From Streptomyces eurocidicus (lineage in GTDB: Bacteria > Actinomycetota > Actinomycetes > Streptomycetales > Streptomycetaceae), in NCBI RefSeq assembly GCF_002891295.1, contig NZ_LGUI01000001.1, forward strand, positions 620,001-684,000: a DNA stretch of 64,000 nucleotides, read 5' to 3'. The first letter of the stretch is position 1. Every line of letters starts with the position of its first letter. Positions 47,401 to 56,895 of the stretch are shown here, piece by piece. Made by a program: the position numbers and the translations under genes. The notes under the pieces were generated by a model that worked only from the letters and a program-made list of their open reading frames with translations, ran no database searches and was not told where the DNA came from.

Positions 47401-48512
47401 CGGCGGTCGGCGGGCGCACGGCACGGCGGCGGCCGCGCGCGGGGCGACGGTCTCCTCGGCCGCGCGGCCTCGGCGGGCTCGGCACCGCTCACGGGGCCAC
47501 GGCGCGGCTGGCCTCCTTGGCGGCCTCCAGCGCGGCCGCGGCGGCCTCGGCGTCACCGGCGGCGACACGGCGGCGCGTACGGCCCTTGGCCGGGCCTCCG
47601 CGGCCTCGGCGGGCTGCTCGCCGCCACCGGTGGCCCGGCGGCGGGTACGGCGGCCACGGGCTCGGCGGCGGGGGCCGGCTCCTCCTCCGGGCGGCGGTCT
47701 CGGCGACGGGCTCGGCGGCCTGCTCGGTGACGGGCTCGGCCTCGGCGGTCTGCGGGGCACCCGCGGGGGCGGTGGCCTTGCGCACGGCACGACGGCGCGT
47801 ACGGGCCGGCTTGGCCTCGGCGACCTCGGCGGCGGGCTCGACGGGCTCGGCGACCTCAGGGGTCTCGACGGGCTCGGCGGCGGCCTCGGTCACGGGCTCG
47901 ACGACCGTCTCGGCGGCCTGCGGGGCCCCGCGGGGCCGTCGCCTTGCGCACGGCGCGGCGGCGGAGCGGCGGGAGCGGCGGCCGGGGCCTCGGCGGCGGC
48001 GCCTCGACGACGGCCGGAGCCTCCTCGGCTACGGGCTCGACGGCCTGCTCGGCGACGGGCTCGGCCTCGGCGGCCTGCGGGGCACCCGCGGGAGCGGTGG
48101 CCTTGCGCACGGCACGACGACGCGTACGGGCCGGCTTGGCCTCGGCGGCCTCGGCAGCCGGGGCAGCCTCGGCGGCGGGCTCGACGGGCTCGGCCGGGGT
48201 CTCCTGGGCGGCGGGCGCCTCGGCGGCCTGCTCACCCTTACGGGGAGCGCCGGCCGGGCGGTGGCCTTACGGTCGCGCGGCGGCGGGGCGGGCCGGGGTG
48301 GCCGGCGCCTCGGCGGCGGCCTGCTCGGCCGGTGCGGCGGCGGGCGCGTCCGTCTCCGCGGCGGCGGCCGTCACGGCGGTCTGCGCGGCCTCGGTACCCG
48401 CCGACGGCGGGCCGGCGGGGCGGGACGCCGCACGGCGGCGGCGACGCGGCGGCAGTGTGTCGCCGGGTCCGCTGGTTTCGGGGTTGTTGGTGGGCTCAGT
48501 GGGTTCGAGCAT
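44500..48512 (-). CDS. rne: Ribonuclease E/G family endoribonuclease, N-terminal half frameshifted in this sequence
   Basis: The intact part (frame 44500 to about 47210) holds the catalytic core: S1 domain from RMEAKKQRRREGREQGRRRV and TQIGVLEDNVLVEHYVNKEQ, RNase H-like and DNase I-like regions (VVVDVNTGKFTGQGGNLEET, GGIVVIDFIDMV), zinc-link CVHCNGRG, and an Ala/Lys tail (AKKTVAKKTTTAKKA). Upstream lies a long disordered region of acidic, Pro- and Arg-rich repeats (TRRRAVRKATAPAGAPQ). It starts at ATG 48512 (MLEPTEPTNNPETSGPGDTL). Between 47200 and 48290 the frame changes at least seven times (see separate entry). Essential-type mRNA decay and rRNA maturation enzyme; precedes rplU-rpmA-obg as in most actinobacteria. 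Confidence 0.88.
47200..48290 (-). other. Cluster of one-base frameshifts in C/G runs inside rne
   Basis: Recognisable segments of one protein alternate between frames. Restoring one C in three short C-runs near 48286, 48271 and 48257 (minus strand) rejoins PARPRRRATRKATAPAGAPR. Similar single losses fit near 47930 (GCCCCGCGGGG), 47692, 47595, 47478, 47420 and 47208. All are missing bases in C or G runs of a repetitive, 80 percent GC tract, whereas the catalytic region has none. This pattern fits homopolymer undercalling better than mutation. Confidence 0.75.
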
Positions 48513-48733
48513 GCGGGCGGTTCTCCCGTCACGCTCCCGGGCGCCGGGCCTTGATCCGGCCGCGGCACCGCGCGATGCGCGGATACCGCCGTCCGGGGCG
48601 TGGGCGCCGCACGGGAGCTGTCGTCTCGCTCGCCGGGGCCGAAGTGGTGGGCACCGGCGAAAGTCTCCTGGTCAATGCGCCTGCCGGACCTGGGTGGCTC
48701 CCTGGCGGCGCGGCGGCGCGGCGACGGCCGTCC

Positions 48734-49522
48734 TTACGCGGGACCTTCCGGCACCTGCGCGGCACCGGCGCTCGGTCCGGCGGCCGTGGTGGTTGTTGCG
48801 GCCGGGGAAGCGTCGCGGTCGGGCGCGAGCGGGTCGGTCACCGTGCCGGACTCCTCATCGAGCAGCCCCTGCGCCAGCCTGGTCACCGCAGCGGGGACCG
48901 GCGGCGCCAGGTCGGCCGTGGCGCGGAGACCGGACAGGACGTCGTCGGGTCGAACGGCAGGTGTCAAGTGCCGAACAACCAGCCGCAGTATCGCACAGGC
49001 ACCGACGCCGGGCCTATCGGCCGGACCGTCGAGCGCCTCGAGTCGGGCGACGGCGGCACGCGCGTCGAAGGTGCGCAACCCGTTTTTGGTCCGGCGCTGC
49101 ACCTCGACGGTCTCCGCGGCGAGGAACGCCGCGACGGCGCGCTCGGCGTCCGCGACCTCGACACCGTCGAGCCGCATCTCCCAGAGGGAAGCCTGCAGCC
49201 GGTCGGCGAACGAGGAGGTGTGGGCCTCCACCGCGTCCGTGATGTCGAGCCCGTCCGGCAGCGACTCGTCGAGCAGCTTGCGCAGCTCCTGCGGGTCGCG
49301 GACCTCGGCGAGCTGGATCTCCAGGAACTCGGCCTCACTGCCCGTGCCGGTGGGTGCGGCATTGGCGTACGACACCTTGGGGTGCGGGGTGAAGCCCGCC
49401 GAGTACGCCATGGGCACCTCGGCGCGGCGCAGGGCCCGCTCGAAGGCGCGCTGGAAATCGCGGTGGCTGGTGAACCGGAGGCGGCCGCGCTTGGTGTAGC
49501 GCAGACGAATGCGCTGCACCAC
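48734..49522 (-). CDS. TIGR03936 family radical-SAM-associated protein (DUF2344)
   Basis: 262 residues. It starts VQRIRLRYTKRGRLRFTSHR with the family core FTSHRDFQRAFERALRRAEV, VPMAYSAGFTPHPKVSYAN and FLEIQLAEVRDPQEL. Its partner domain is usually fused or adjacent to a B12-binding radical SAM protein of the TIGR03960 type, which is the next gene upstream here. Two adjacent GTG codons (49522, 49519) can start it. The Ala/Thr/Pro-rich tail is low complexity. Exact reaction unknown; the conserved neighbourhood with rne suggests an RNA or tRNA-linked role, which is inference. Confidence 0.9.
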   Translation of the reverse strand: MVQRIRLRYTKRGRLRFTSHRDFQRAFERALRRAEVPMAYSAGFTPHPKVSYANAAPTGTGSEAEFLEIQLAEVRDPQELRKLLDESLPDGLDITDAVEAHTSSFADRLQASLWEMRLDGVEVADAERAVAAFLAAETVEVQRRTKNGLRTFDARAAVARLEALDGPADRPGVGACAILRLVVRHLTPAVRPDDVLSGLRATADLAPPVPAAVTRLAQGLLDEESGTVTDPLAPDRDASPAATTTTAAGPSAGAAQVPEGPA

Positions 49523-49642
49523 GGGTGCGGGGGGCGGGCCTTCGGGCTGGCGCTTACCCAGTGGTCTTGTCCTTCGTGAGTGCGGTCGTACTGCTACCTA
49601 GAGTACGTGTCCGGCGGAGGGGTACGTCCCGGAGGGCGCGCG

Positions 49643-49738
49643 AAAGCCCCGCCGGAGAGCGGCGGGGCTTTGGCGCGGTGGAATCACGCGACCACGGACA
49701 GTGGTGGAAGCGGTCCTCCCCCGCACGGGCGGGGGAGG
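49643..49738 (-). terminator. Two tandem hairpin terminators after the TIGR03960 gene
   Basis: AAAGCCCCGCC/GGCGGGGCTTT (49643-49653 with 49661-49671, 11 bp) and CCTCCCCCGC/GCGGGGGAGG (49715-49724 with 49729-49738, 10 bp, 4-nt loop). Both stems are perfect. They separate the two radical-SAM-related genes despite their functional link. Confidence 0.82.
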
Positions 49739-49766
49739 CTCGCGGTCACCGCGCGGCCGCCTCAGG

Positions 49767-51689
49767 TCACTTGACCGACAGCGGCAGCAGCTTCTTGCCC
49801 GTCGGGCCGATCTGGATGCTCGTGTCCATCTGCGGACAGACGCCACAGTCGAAGCACGGGGTCCAGCGGCAGTCCTCGACCTCGGTCTCGTCGAGGGCGT
49901 CCTGCCAGTCCTCCCAGAGCCAGTCCTTGTCGAGACCGGAGTCCAGGTGGTCCCAGGGCAGGACCTCTTCGTAGGTGCGCTCGCGCGTGGTGTACCAGGC
50001 GACGTCGACGCCCTGCTCGGGCAGCGTGCGCTCGGCGGACTTCATCCACAGGTCGTAGCTGAAGTGCTCGCGCCAGCCGTCGAAGCGGCCGCCCGACTCG
50101 TAGACCTCGCGGATCACGGCGCCGACGCGGCGGTCACCGCGCGAGAGCAGGCCCTCGACGATGCCGGGCTTGCCGTCGTGGTAGCGGAAGCCGATCGAGC
50201 GGCCGTACTTCTTGTCACCGCGGATCTTGTCGCGCAGCTTCTCCAGGCGGGCGTCGGTCTCCTCGGCGGAGAGCTGCGGCGCCCACTGGAACGGGGTGTG
50301 CGGCTTGGGGACGAAACCGCCGATGGAGACCGTGCAGCGGATGTCGTTCTGGCCGGAGACCTTGCGGCCCTCGGCGATGACCTTGACCGCCATGTCGCCG
50401 ATCTGGAGGACGTCCTCGTCGGTCTCGGTGGGCAGGCCGCACATGAAGTACAGCTTCACCTGGCGCCAGCCGTTGCCGTACGCGGTGGAGACCGTACGGA
50501 TCAGGTCCTCCTCCGAGACCATCTTGTTGATGACCTTGCGCATGCGCTCGGAGCCGCCCTCGGGGGCGAAGGTGAGGCCGGACCGGCGGCCGTTGCGCGT
50601 CAGCTCGTTCGCGAGGTCGACGTTGAAGGCGTCCACGCGGGTCGACGGCAGGGAAAGGCCGATCTTGTCCTCGGTGTAGCGGTCGGCCAGGCCCTTGGCG
50701 ATGTCACCGATCTCGGTGTGGTCGGCTGAGGACAGCGACAGCAGGCCGACCTCCTCGAAGCCGGTCGCCTTGAGGCCGCTCTCCACCATCTCGCCGATGC
50801 CGGTGATGCTTCGCTCCCGCACGGGGCGCGTGATCATGCCGGCCTGGCAGAAACGGCAGCCGCGGGTGCAGCCGCGGAAGATCTCGACGGACATCCGCTC
50901 GTGGACGGTCTCGGCGAGCGGGACCAGCGGCTGCTTGGGGTAGGGCCACTCGTCGAGGTCCATGACGGTGTGCTTGGACACGCGCCACGGCACGCCGGAG
51001 CGGTTGGGCACGACACGGGCGATCCGGCCGTCCTCCAGGTACTCCACGTCGTAGAAGCCCGGGACGTAGACCCCGCCCGTCTTGGACAGGCGGAGCAGCA
51101 GCTCCTCGCGGCCGCCGGGGCGGCCCTCGGCCTTCCAGGCGCGGACGATGTCGGTGATCTCCAGGACGGCCTGCTCGCCGTCGCCGATCACGGCGCAGTC
51201 GATGAAGTCCGCGATGGGCTCGGGGTTGAACGCCGCGTGGCCGCCCGCGAGGACGATCGGGTCGTCGATCGTGCGGTCCTTGGACTCCAGCGGGATGCCC
51301 GCGAGGTCCAGGGCCGTGAGCATGTTGGTGTAGCCGAGCTCGGTGGAGAAGCTCAGGCCGAAGACGTCGAACGCCTTGACCGGGCGGTGTGCGTCCACGG
51401 TGAACTGCGGGACCTTGTGCTCGCGCATCAGGGCCTCGAGGTCCGGCCACACGCTGTACGTGCGCTCGGCGAGGACGCCCTCGCGCTCGTTGAGCACCTC
51501 GTAAAGGATCATGACGCCCTGGTTGGGCAGCCCGACCTCGTAGGCGTCCGGGTACATCAGGCACCAGCGGACGTCACAGGATTCCCAGGGCTTAACCGTG
51601 GAGTTGAGCTCTCCGCCGACGTACTGGATCGGCTTCTGCACATGCGGGAGCAGCGCTTCGAGCTGTGGGAAGACGGACTCGGCAGACAT
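49767..51689 (-). CDS. TIGR03960 family B12-binding-domain radical SAM protein
   Basis: 640 residues. A Rossmann-like cobalamin-binding type N-terminal domain (MYPDAYEVGLPNQGVMILYE, AFDVFGLSFSTELGYTNMLT, LAGGHAAFNPEPIADFID) is followed by the radical SAM core with CTRGCRFCQAG (CxxxCxxC). The C-terminus carries additional cysteines (CRWTPCFDCGVCPQMD), perhaps a second iron-sulfur site. The ATG at 51689 has AAGG about 6 nt upstream; the frame stays open further up, but that region lacks family similarity. Paired with the TIGR03936 gene. The product is unknown. Confidence 0.92.
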   Translation of the reverse strand: MSAESVFPQLEALLPHVQKPIQYVGGELNSTVKPWESCDVRWCLMYPDAYEVGLPNQGVMILYEVLNEREGVLAERTYSVWPDLEALMREHKVPQFTVDAHRPVKAFDVFGLSFSTELGYTNMLTALDLAGIPLESKDRTIDDPIVLAGGHAAFNPEPIADFIDCAVIGDGEQAVLEITDIVRAWKAEGRPGGREELLLRLSKTGGVYVPGFYDVEYLEDGRIARVVPNRSGVPWRVSKHTVMDLDEWPYPKQPLVPLAETVHERMSVEIFRGCTRGCRFCQAGMITRPVRERSITGIGEMVESGLKATGFEEVGLLSLSSADHTEIGDIAKGLADRYTEDKIGLSLPSTRVDAFNVDLANELTRNGRRSGLTFAPEGGSERMRKVINKMVSEEDLIRTVSTAYGNGWRQVKLYFMCGLPTETDEDVLQIGDMAVKVIAEGRKVSGQNDIRCTVSIGGFVPKPHTPFQWAPQLSAEETDARLEKLRDKIRGDKKYGRSIGFRYHDGKPGIVEGLLSRGDRRVGAVIREVYESGGRFDGWREHFSYDLWMKSAERTLPEQGVDVAWYTTRERTYEEVLPWDHLDSGLDKDWLWEDWQDALDETEVEDCRWTPCFDCGVCPQMDTSIQIGPTGKKLLPLSVK

Positions 51690-51825
51690 CTCGACCTTCG
51701 GGAGCTGGCAGGGGGCGACTCTCAAGCGTAACCCGACGGGCGTGGCTCCTCGCCCGGCGATCCCGGCCGCCGCCGCACCGCCGGCGGGCCGTGCGCGGTG
51801 TGCAACGACCGGGGGATCCACCCCG

Positions 51826-53454
51826 TCACGCCCCCAGCGCCGCCCGGTACCGCTTCCTGGACGCCTTGCGCCACACCTTCGGCAGCGCCGCCTCGTACGC
51901 CGCGGACAGCCGCTCCTCGTGCCCGTGCAGCAGGCCGAGCGTGAAGGTGCTCTCCCCCGCAGCGTGGGCGCGGACGGCGATCTCGCGGAGGGCGCCGCGC
52001 GCCATGACGCTGTCCTGGTGGTCGCCCAGCAGGGTCTGGACGGACTTCATCCGGGAGGCGAGGCGCTCCGCGGGCCCGCCCAGCGCGGGGCCGGCCGCCT
52101 CCGCGGCGTAGCGGGCGCGCTTGGCGGCCTTGCGGGCGTCGTGGAGGACGGTGTCGCGGTCCGGGCCGGGCCCGGTGGCGAGGGCGTGCTCGACGCGTGC
52201 CGCGAGCCGCCCGTAGTCGCGCAGGACGGCCTCGGCCAGCACGGTGCCGGCCGGGCGGGCGGCGGCCGGGCGCAGGGGCGGGTCGGCGAGGAGGGCGTCG
52301 AGGGTGTCGAGAAGGGTGAGGTAGCGGTCGCCGTCGAGGACGGCGGCGAGGCGCTTGCGGGAGCCCTTGCGGCGGCCCGCGGCCCAGACCCGCAGCCGGG
52401 CGCGCACGGGGCCGAGGACGAGTGCGGTGTCCAGCTCGGCCAGCCGCTCGCGGAGCCGCTCGGCGAGGACCTCGCGGTCGCGGTCGACACCGAGCTCGGC
52501 GGCGAGCCACTTCAGCTCGGCGCCGACGGGGTCGGTGGCCCGCCGGTCGAGGACCTTGCCGTAGGTGCGGAAGGCGCTGCGCAGGCGGCGGGTGGCGACG
52601 CGCATCTGGTGGACGGAGTCCTCGGTGCCGCGCCGGACCTCGGGGTCGAGGGCGAGGAGGGCCTCGACCTGTGCGCGGAGGTAGGCGAGGACGTGGTCGC
52701 CCGCCGTAAGGGCGGCGTCGCCCTTACGGCGCTTCCCCGGCGCTTTCCCCGGTGCCTTCCCCGGCGCCTTCTTCGTCCCCTTCTTCGTCTCCTCCCGCGC
52801 CTCCCTCTTCGCCTCCTTCCGCGCCTCCTTGCCGTCCGGCTCCGGCCGCGTCTCCGCCAGGGCGCGGGCCAGCTTGGACGGGGCGCCGGAGGGGCGCAGG
52901 CCGGCCTCGCGGAGGTGGGGTTCGACGGTGTCCAGGAAGCCGGGGTCGCCGCCGGGGGCGAGCTCGATCTCGTACTCGGTCCAGTGGGCCGTGCCGCCGC
53001 CGGGCGTGAGGAGGTCCGCGGTGACCGTGTCGGCACCGGCCTCGGCGAGGAGCGAGCCGTCGGCGTCGAGGAGGTGGCGCACGTCGCGGTGGGAGCGGAT
53101 GCGGACGAGCGGCTGGAGCCCGCTGTGCCGGATCCGGGAGCGTACGAGATCGGTGAGGGCGCGGGGGACGTCCGGGGACAGCGGGGCGCGGATCTCGTCG
53201 CGCACCCCGGGGGTCACGGGCAGTTTGAGGTGCCAGCCGGCGTCCTGGCCGCCGGTGCGGCGGCGCAGGGTGATGCCCGCCGCGGTCAGGCGGCGGTCGG
53301 TGGTGTCGTAGTAGACGGCGTCGAGCTCGGCCGTCTCCCGGCCGGTGACGGCCGCGACGCCGGGGACCCGGCTCAGGTCGGGCGGCCGGGCCGGGCCGGC
53401 GCGGTTGTCGTCGGCTTCGTACTTCCGCTCGATTTCTCGCACGGTGTCCGCCAT
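51826..53454 (-). CDS. CYTH and CHAD domain protein
   Basis: 542 residues. The N-terminal CYTH domain has the ExExK signature in EIERKYE and the usual YYDTTDRRLTAAGITLRRR; it binds triphosphates in a tunnel fold. A Lys/Glu/Ala/Pro linker (about 215-255, with repeated APGK) leads to the C-terminal CHAD domain with conserved histidines (SVHQMRVATRRLRSAFRTYG, LHDARKAAKRARYAAEA). CHAD domains bind polyphosphate granules, so a role in polyphosphate or triphosphate metabolism is likely. ATG at 53454. It lies 57 bp downstream of rodA. Confidence 0.93.
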   Translation of the reverse strand: MADTVREIERKYEADDNRAGPARPPDLSRVPGVAAVTGRETAELDAVYYDTTDRRLTAAGITLRRRTGGQDAGWHLKLPVTPGVRDEIRAPLSPDVPRALTDLVRSRIRHSGLQPLVRIRSHRDVRHLLDADGSLLAEAGADTVTADLLTPGGGTAHWTEYEIELAPGGDPGFLDTVEPHLREAGLRPSGAPSKLARALAETRPEPDGKEARKEAKREAREETKKGTKKAPGKAPGKAPGKRRKGDAALTAGDHVLAYLRAQVEALLALDPEVRRGTEDSVHQMRVATRRLRSAFRTYGKVLDRRATDPVGAELKWLAAELGVDRDREVLAERLRERLAELDTALVLGPVRARLRVWAAGRRKGSRKRLAAVLDGDRYLTLLDTLDALLADPPLRPAAARPAGTVLAEAVLRDYGRLAARVEHALATGPGPDRDTVLHDARKAAKRARYAAEAAGPALGGPAERLASRMKSVQTLLGDHQDSVMARGALREIAVRAHAAGESTFTLGLLHGHEERLSAAYEAALPKVWRKASRKRYRAALGA

Positions 53455-53511
53455 ATGCCCGAATCTAGTGCGCGAACGGCCGTCGCGGCAGTCCCCGGCC
53501 GGACAGCGGTG

Positions 53512-54711
53512 TCAGGCGGAGACCGGCCGCTGCACCTTGATCGACTGAAGGAGGCCGATCGCGATCCAGGCGGCGAACATGGAGGAGCCGCCGTAGGAGA
53601 CGAAGGGCAGGGGCAGCCCGGTGACGGGCATGATGCCGAGGGTCATCCCGATGTTCTCGAAGGACTGGAAGGCGAACCAGGCGATGATCCCGGCGGCGAC
53701 GACCGTGCCGTAGAGCTCGGTGGTCTCGCGGGCGATCCGGCAGGCGCGCCACAGCACGACGCCGACGAGGAAGACGATCGCGCCGGCGCCGACGAAGCCG
53801 AGCTCCTCCCCGGCGACGGTGAAGATGAAGTCGGTCTGCTGCTCGGGGACGAACTGGCCGGTGGTCTGGCTGCCGTGGAAGAGGCCGGAGCCGGTGAGGC
53901 CGCCGGAGCCGATGGCGATCCTGGCCTGGTTGGTGTTGTAGCCGACGCCGGAGGGGTCCAGGGCGGGGTTGGCGAAGGCGGCGAAGCGGTTGATCTGGTA
54001 CTCGTCCAGGACGCCGAGCTGCCAGATGAGGACGCAGCCGAGGACGCCGGCGCCGAGCAGGCCTGCGATCCAGCGGTTGGAGGCGCCGGAGGCGAGCAGC
54101 ACGGCGAGGACGATGACCACCAGCACCATGACGGAGCCGAGGTCGGGCATCAGCAGGATGATGACGATGGGCAGGGCGGCGAGGCCGAGGGCCTCCATCA
54201 CGGTGCGGTGGTCGGGGTGCCGCCGGTCGCCGGCGTCGACCTTCGCGGCCAGCAGCATCGCCATCCCCAGGGTGATGGTGATCTTGGTGAACTCCGAGGG
54301 CTGGATGGAGAAGCCGGCGCCGAGCTGGATCCAGGAGCGGGCGCCGTTGATGGTCGCGCCGAGCGGGGTGAGCACGGCCGCGGTGAGCAGCACGGAGATC
54401 GCGTAGAGGATGGGGACGCCGCCGCGCAGGGCGCGGTGGCCGACCCAGACGGCGGCGATGGCGAGGCCGAGTCCGATGCCGGTGTTGAGGATGTTGCGGA
54501 GCAGGAAGTAGTACGGGTCGCCCTGGTTGAGCTCGGTGCGGTTGCGGGTGGCGGAGTAGACGAGCAGGGTGCCGATGCCGGAGAGGGCGAGGGCGGCGAG
54601 GAGCATGACCCAGTCGAGGCGGCGGACGACGGAGTCGCGGGCGGTGAGCCGGCCCCAGGTGGAGCGCTCGGGGGTGTAGCGGCGGACGTTGTAGCCGTCG
54701 GTGGTGGTCAT
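53512..54711 (-). CDS. rodA: RodA/FtsW-family SEDS peptidoglycan polymerase
   Basis: 399 residues with ten predicted membrane spans. SEDS hallmarks are LGATINGARSWIQLGAGFSI, QPSEFTKITITLGMAM and the final GLPLPFVSYGGSSMFAAWIA. Polymerises glycan strands from lipid II together with its class B PBP partner. Its ATG overlaps the PBP2 stop by 4 nt (ATGA), so the two are co-translated. Called sfr in S. coelicolor, as I recall. In streptomycetes the mre-rod cluster serves aerial hyphae and spore wall more than tip growth. Confidence 0.95.
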   Translation of the reverse strand: MTTTDGYNVRRYTPERSTWGRLTARDSVVRRLDWVMLLAALALSGIGTLLVYSATRNRTELNQGDPYYFLLRNILNTGIGLGLAIAAVWVGHRALRGGVPILYAISVLLTAAVLTPLGATINGARSWIQLGAGFSIQPSEFTKITITLGMAMLLAAKVDAGDRRHPDHRTVMEALGLAALPIVIILLMPDLGSVMVLVVIVLAVLLASGASNRWIAGLLGAGVLGCVLIWQLGVLDEYQINRFAAFANPALDPSGVGYNTNQARIAIGSGGLTGSGLFHGSQTTGQFVPEQQTDFIFTVAGEELGFVGAGAIVFLVGVVLWRACRIARETTELYGTVVAAGIIAWFAFQSFENIGMTLGIMPVTGLPLPFVSYGGSSMFAAWIAIGLLQSIKVQRPVSA

Positions 54712-56861
54712 CCGTCCTTCTCCTCCTTCCGGGCGGCGTCGCTCTCCTTGGGCTTGGGGGCGGGCGGATCGATCTTCTGGGCCTCGATCGTGCCGTCCTT
54801 CTCGATGGTGGGGAGCTTCTCCTGGGGGTGCGGGAGGAGCGCCTTCCGCGGGTCGACCTTGCCCTTGTCGTCGACGCCGTAGAGGCCGTTGTAGATCTTG
54901 CGCACGGCCGGGCCGGAGGCGCCGGAGCCGGTGCCGCCCTGGGAGATCGTCATGACGACCGTGTAGTCCTGGGTGTACGTGGCGAACCAGGAGGTCGTCT
55001 GCTTGCCGTAGACCTCGGCGGTGCCGGTCTTGGCGTGCATCGGGATCTCCTTCTGCGGCCAGCCCTCGAACCGCCAGGCGGCGCTGCCCTGGGTGGCGAC
55101 GCCGGCCAGGGCGGCGTCGAGCTGGTCGCGGGTGCGGCCGTCGAAGGGCAGCCTGCCGTGGGCGGTGGGCCGGATCTCCTGGACCGTCTTCCCGTCGGGG
55201 CTGACGACGGCCTTGCCGACGGTGGGGTTGTAGAGGGTGCCGCCGTTGCTGATGGCGGCGTAGATGGTGGCCATCTGGACGGGGGTGACGAGGGTGTCGC
55301 CCTGGCCGATGGAGTAGTTGACGGAGTCACCGGCGCGCATCCGCATCCCGGATTCGCAGTTCTCCTTGGCGATCTTCGCGGCGTAGTCCCCGGCGTTGTC
55401 GCCCTGCTTGCACCAGACGTCCTTGTTGGCCTCCCAGTAGCGCTTCTTCCACTCGCGGTCGGGGACGCGGCCCTTGACCTCGTTGGGAAGGTCGATGCCG
55501 GTCTCCTTGCCGAGGCCGAACTGGTGGGCGGTGCGGTAGAACCAGTCCTTCGGGTGCTTGGGGTTGTTCCCGCCGTCCTTCTGCCACTGGCGGTAGGCCA
55601 GGTCGTAGAAGACGGTGTCGCAGGAGACCTCCAGGGCGCGGCCGAGGTTGATGGGGCCGTAGCCCTTGGACTCGAAGTTCTTGAAGACCTGGCTGCCGAT
55701 GCTGTAGGAGCTGGAGCAGTTGTAGTTGTCGGTGAAGGAGTAGCCGGCGTTGACCGCGGCGGTCGCGGAGATGACCTTGAAGACCGAGCCGGGGGCGGCC
55801 TGGCCCTGGATGGCGCGGTTGAGCAGCGGGTAGTCGGAGTCCTTGCCGGTGAGCTGCTGGTAGTCCTTGGCGCTGATGCCGCCGACCCAGGCGTTGGGGT
55901 CGTAGGTGGGGTTGGAGGCCATGGCGACGACGCGGCCGGTCCTGGACTCCATCACCACGACGGCTCCGGCGTCGGCCTTGTAGTTGACGCCGGTGTTCTT
56001 GTCGAGCTCCTTGCGGGCGTCCTTCATGGCCTGGTCGAGCTCGCGTTCCGCTATGGCCTGCACGCGGGCGTCGATGCTGGTGACGACGTTGGCGCCGGGG
56101 ACGGCCTTGTCGCTCTTGGCCTTGCCGATGACGCGGCCGAGGTTGTCGACCTCGTAGCGGGTGACGCCGGCCTTGCCGCGCAGCTCGGCGTCGTACTGCC
56201 GCTCCAGGCCGGAGCGGCCGACCTGGTCGGAGCGGAGCAGCGGGGGGCGGCCGGCGGTCTTGGCCTTGATGATCTCGTCGTCGGAGACGGGCGAGAGGTA
56301 GCCGAGGACCTGGGCGGTGTTGGAGCCGCCGGGGCCGGCGTAGCGGCGTACGGCGGTGGGTTCGGCGGTGATGCCGGGGAAGTCCTCGGCGCGCTCGCGG
56401 ATCTGGAGGGCCTGCTGGGTGGTGGCCTCGTCGGTGATGGGGATGGGCTGGTAGGGCGAGCCGGCCCAGCAGGGCTTGGGGGTCTTGGCGTCGCACAGCC
56501 GGACCTTGGCTGCGACCTCGTCGGCCGGGAGGCCGAGGACGCCGGCCAGGCGGCTGAGGACGGCCCTGCCGCGGTCCTTCATCTTCATCAGGTCGGTGCG
56601 GTTGGCGGAGACGACGAGGCGGGTCTCGTTGTCGGCGAGCGGGATGCCGCGGGCGTCCAGTATCGAGCCCCGGGTGGCGGGGGCGACGACCTGCTGGATG
56701 TGGTTGTCGGCGGCCTCGGCGGTGTACTGGTCGCCGTTGCGGATCTGGAGGTACCAGAGGCGGCCGCCGAGGGTGAGCAGGAGCGAGAAGACCAGGATCT
56801 GGATGACGACGAGCCGGATGTTGACCCGGGAGTCCCGGCCGGTCTCGGGGAGGTTGCTCAT
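54708..56861 (-). CDS. mrdA: Penicillin-binding protein 2 (class B transpeptidase)
   Basis: 717 residues. An N-terminal membrane anchor (RLVVIQILVFSLLLTLGGRL), a dimerisation/pedestal domain, and the transpeptidase domain with SxxK (SVFK in APGSVFKVISATAAV), the SxN-type motif in VNYSIGQGDTLVTPVQMA and KTG (HAKTGTAEVYGKQTTSWFAT). Cross-links peptidoglycan made by RodA. A Lys/Glu/Pro tail ends the protein. ATG at 56861 with GGGAGGAGG upstream; 34 bp after mreD. Confidence 0.96.
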   Translation of the reverse strand: MSNLPETGRDSRVNIRLVVIQILVFSLLLTLGGRLWYLQIRNGDQYTAEAADNHIQQVVAPATRGSILDARGIPLADNETRLVVSANRTDLMKMKDRGRAVLSRLAGVLGLPADEVAAKVRLCDAKTPKPCWAGSPYQPIPITDEATTQQALQIRERAEDFPGITAEPTAVRRYAGPGGSNTAQVLGYLSPVSDDEIIKAKTAGRPPLLRSDQVGRSGLERQYDAELRGKAGVTRYEVDNLGRVIGKAKSDKAVPGANVVTSIDARVQAIAERELDQAMKDARKELDKNTGVNYKADAGAVVVMESRTGRVVAMASNPTYDPNAWVGGISAKDYQQLTGKDSDYPLLNRAIQGQAAPGSVFKVISATAAVNAGYSFTDNYNCSSSYSIGSQVFKNFESKGYGPINLGRALEVSCDTVFYDLAYRQWQKDGGNNPKHPKDWFYRTAHQFGLGKETGIDLPNEVKGRVPDREWKKRYWEANKDVWCKQGDNAGDYAAKIAKENCESGMRMRAGDSVNYSIGQGDTLVTPVQMATIYAAISNGGTLYNPTVGKAVVSPDGKTVQEIRPTAHGRLPFDGRTRDQLDAALAGVATQGSAAWRFEGWPQKEIPMHAKTGTAEVYGKQTTSWFATYTQDYTVVMTISQGGTGSGASGPAVRKIYNGLYGVDDKGKVDPRKALLPHPQEKLPTIEKDGTIEAQKIDPPAPKPKESDAARKEEKDG

Positions 56862-56895
56862 CGGGCCTCCTCCCGGGCGTCGGAAGCGCGTGGTC

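Noticed and set aside
44500..48512. RNase E/G as a true pseudogene
   Set aside because: The catalytic domain is fully intact and all breaks are single-base losses in G/C runs of a low-complexity tract, so a sequence error is more likely.
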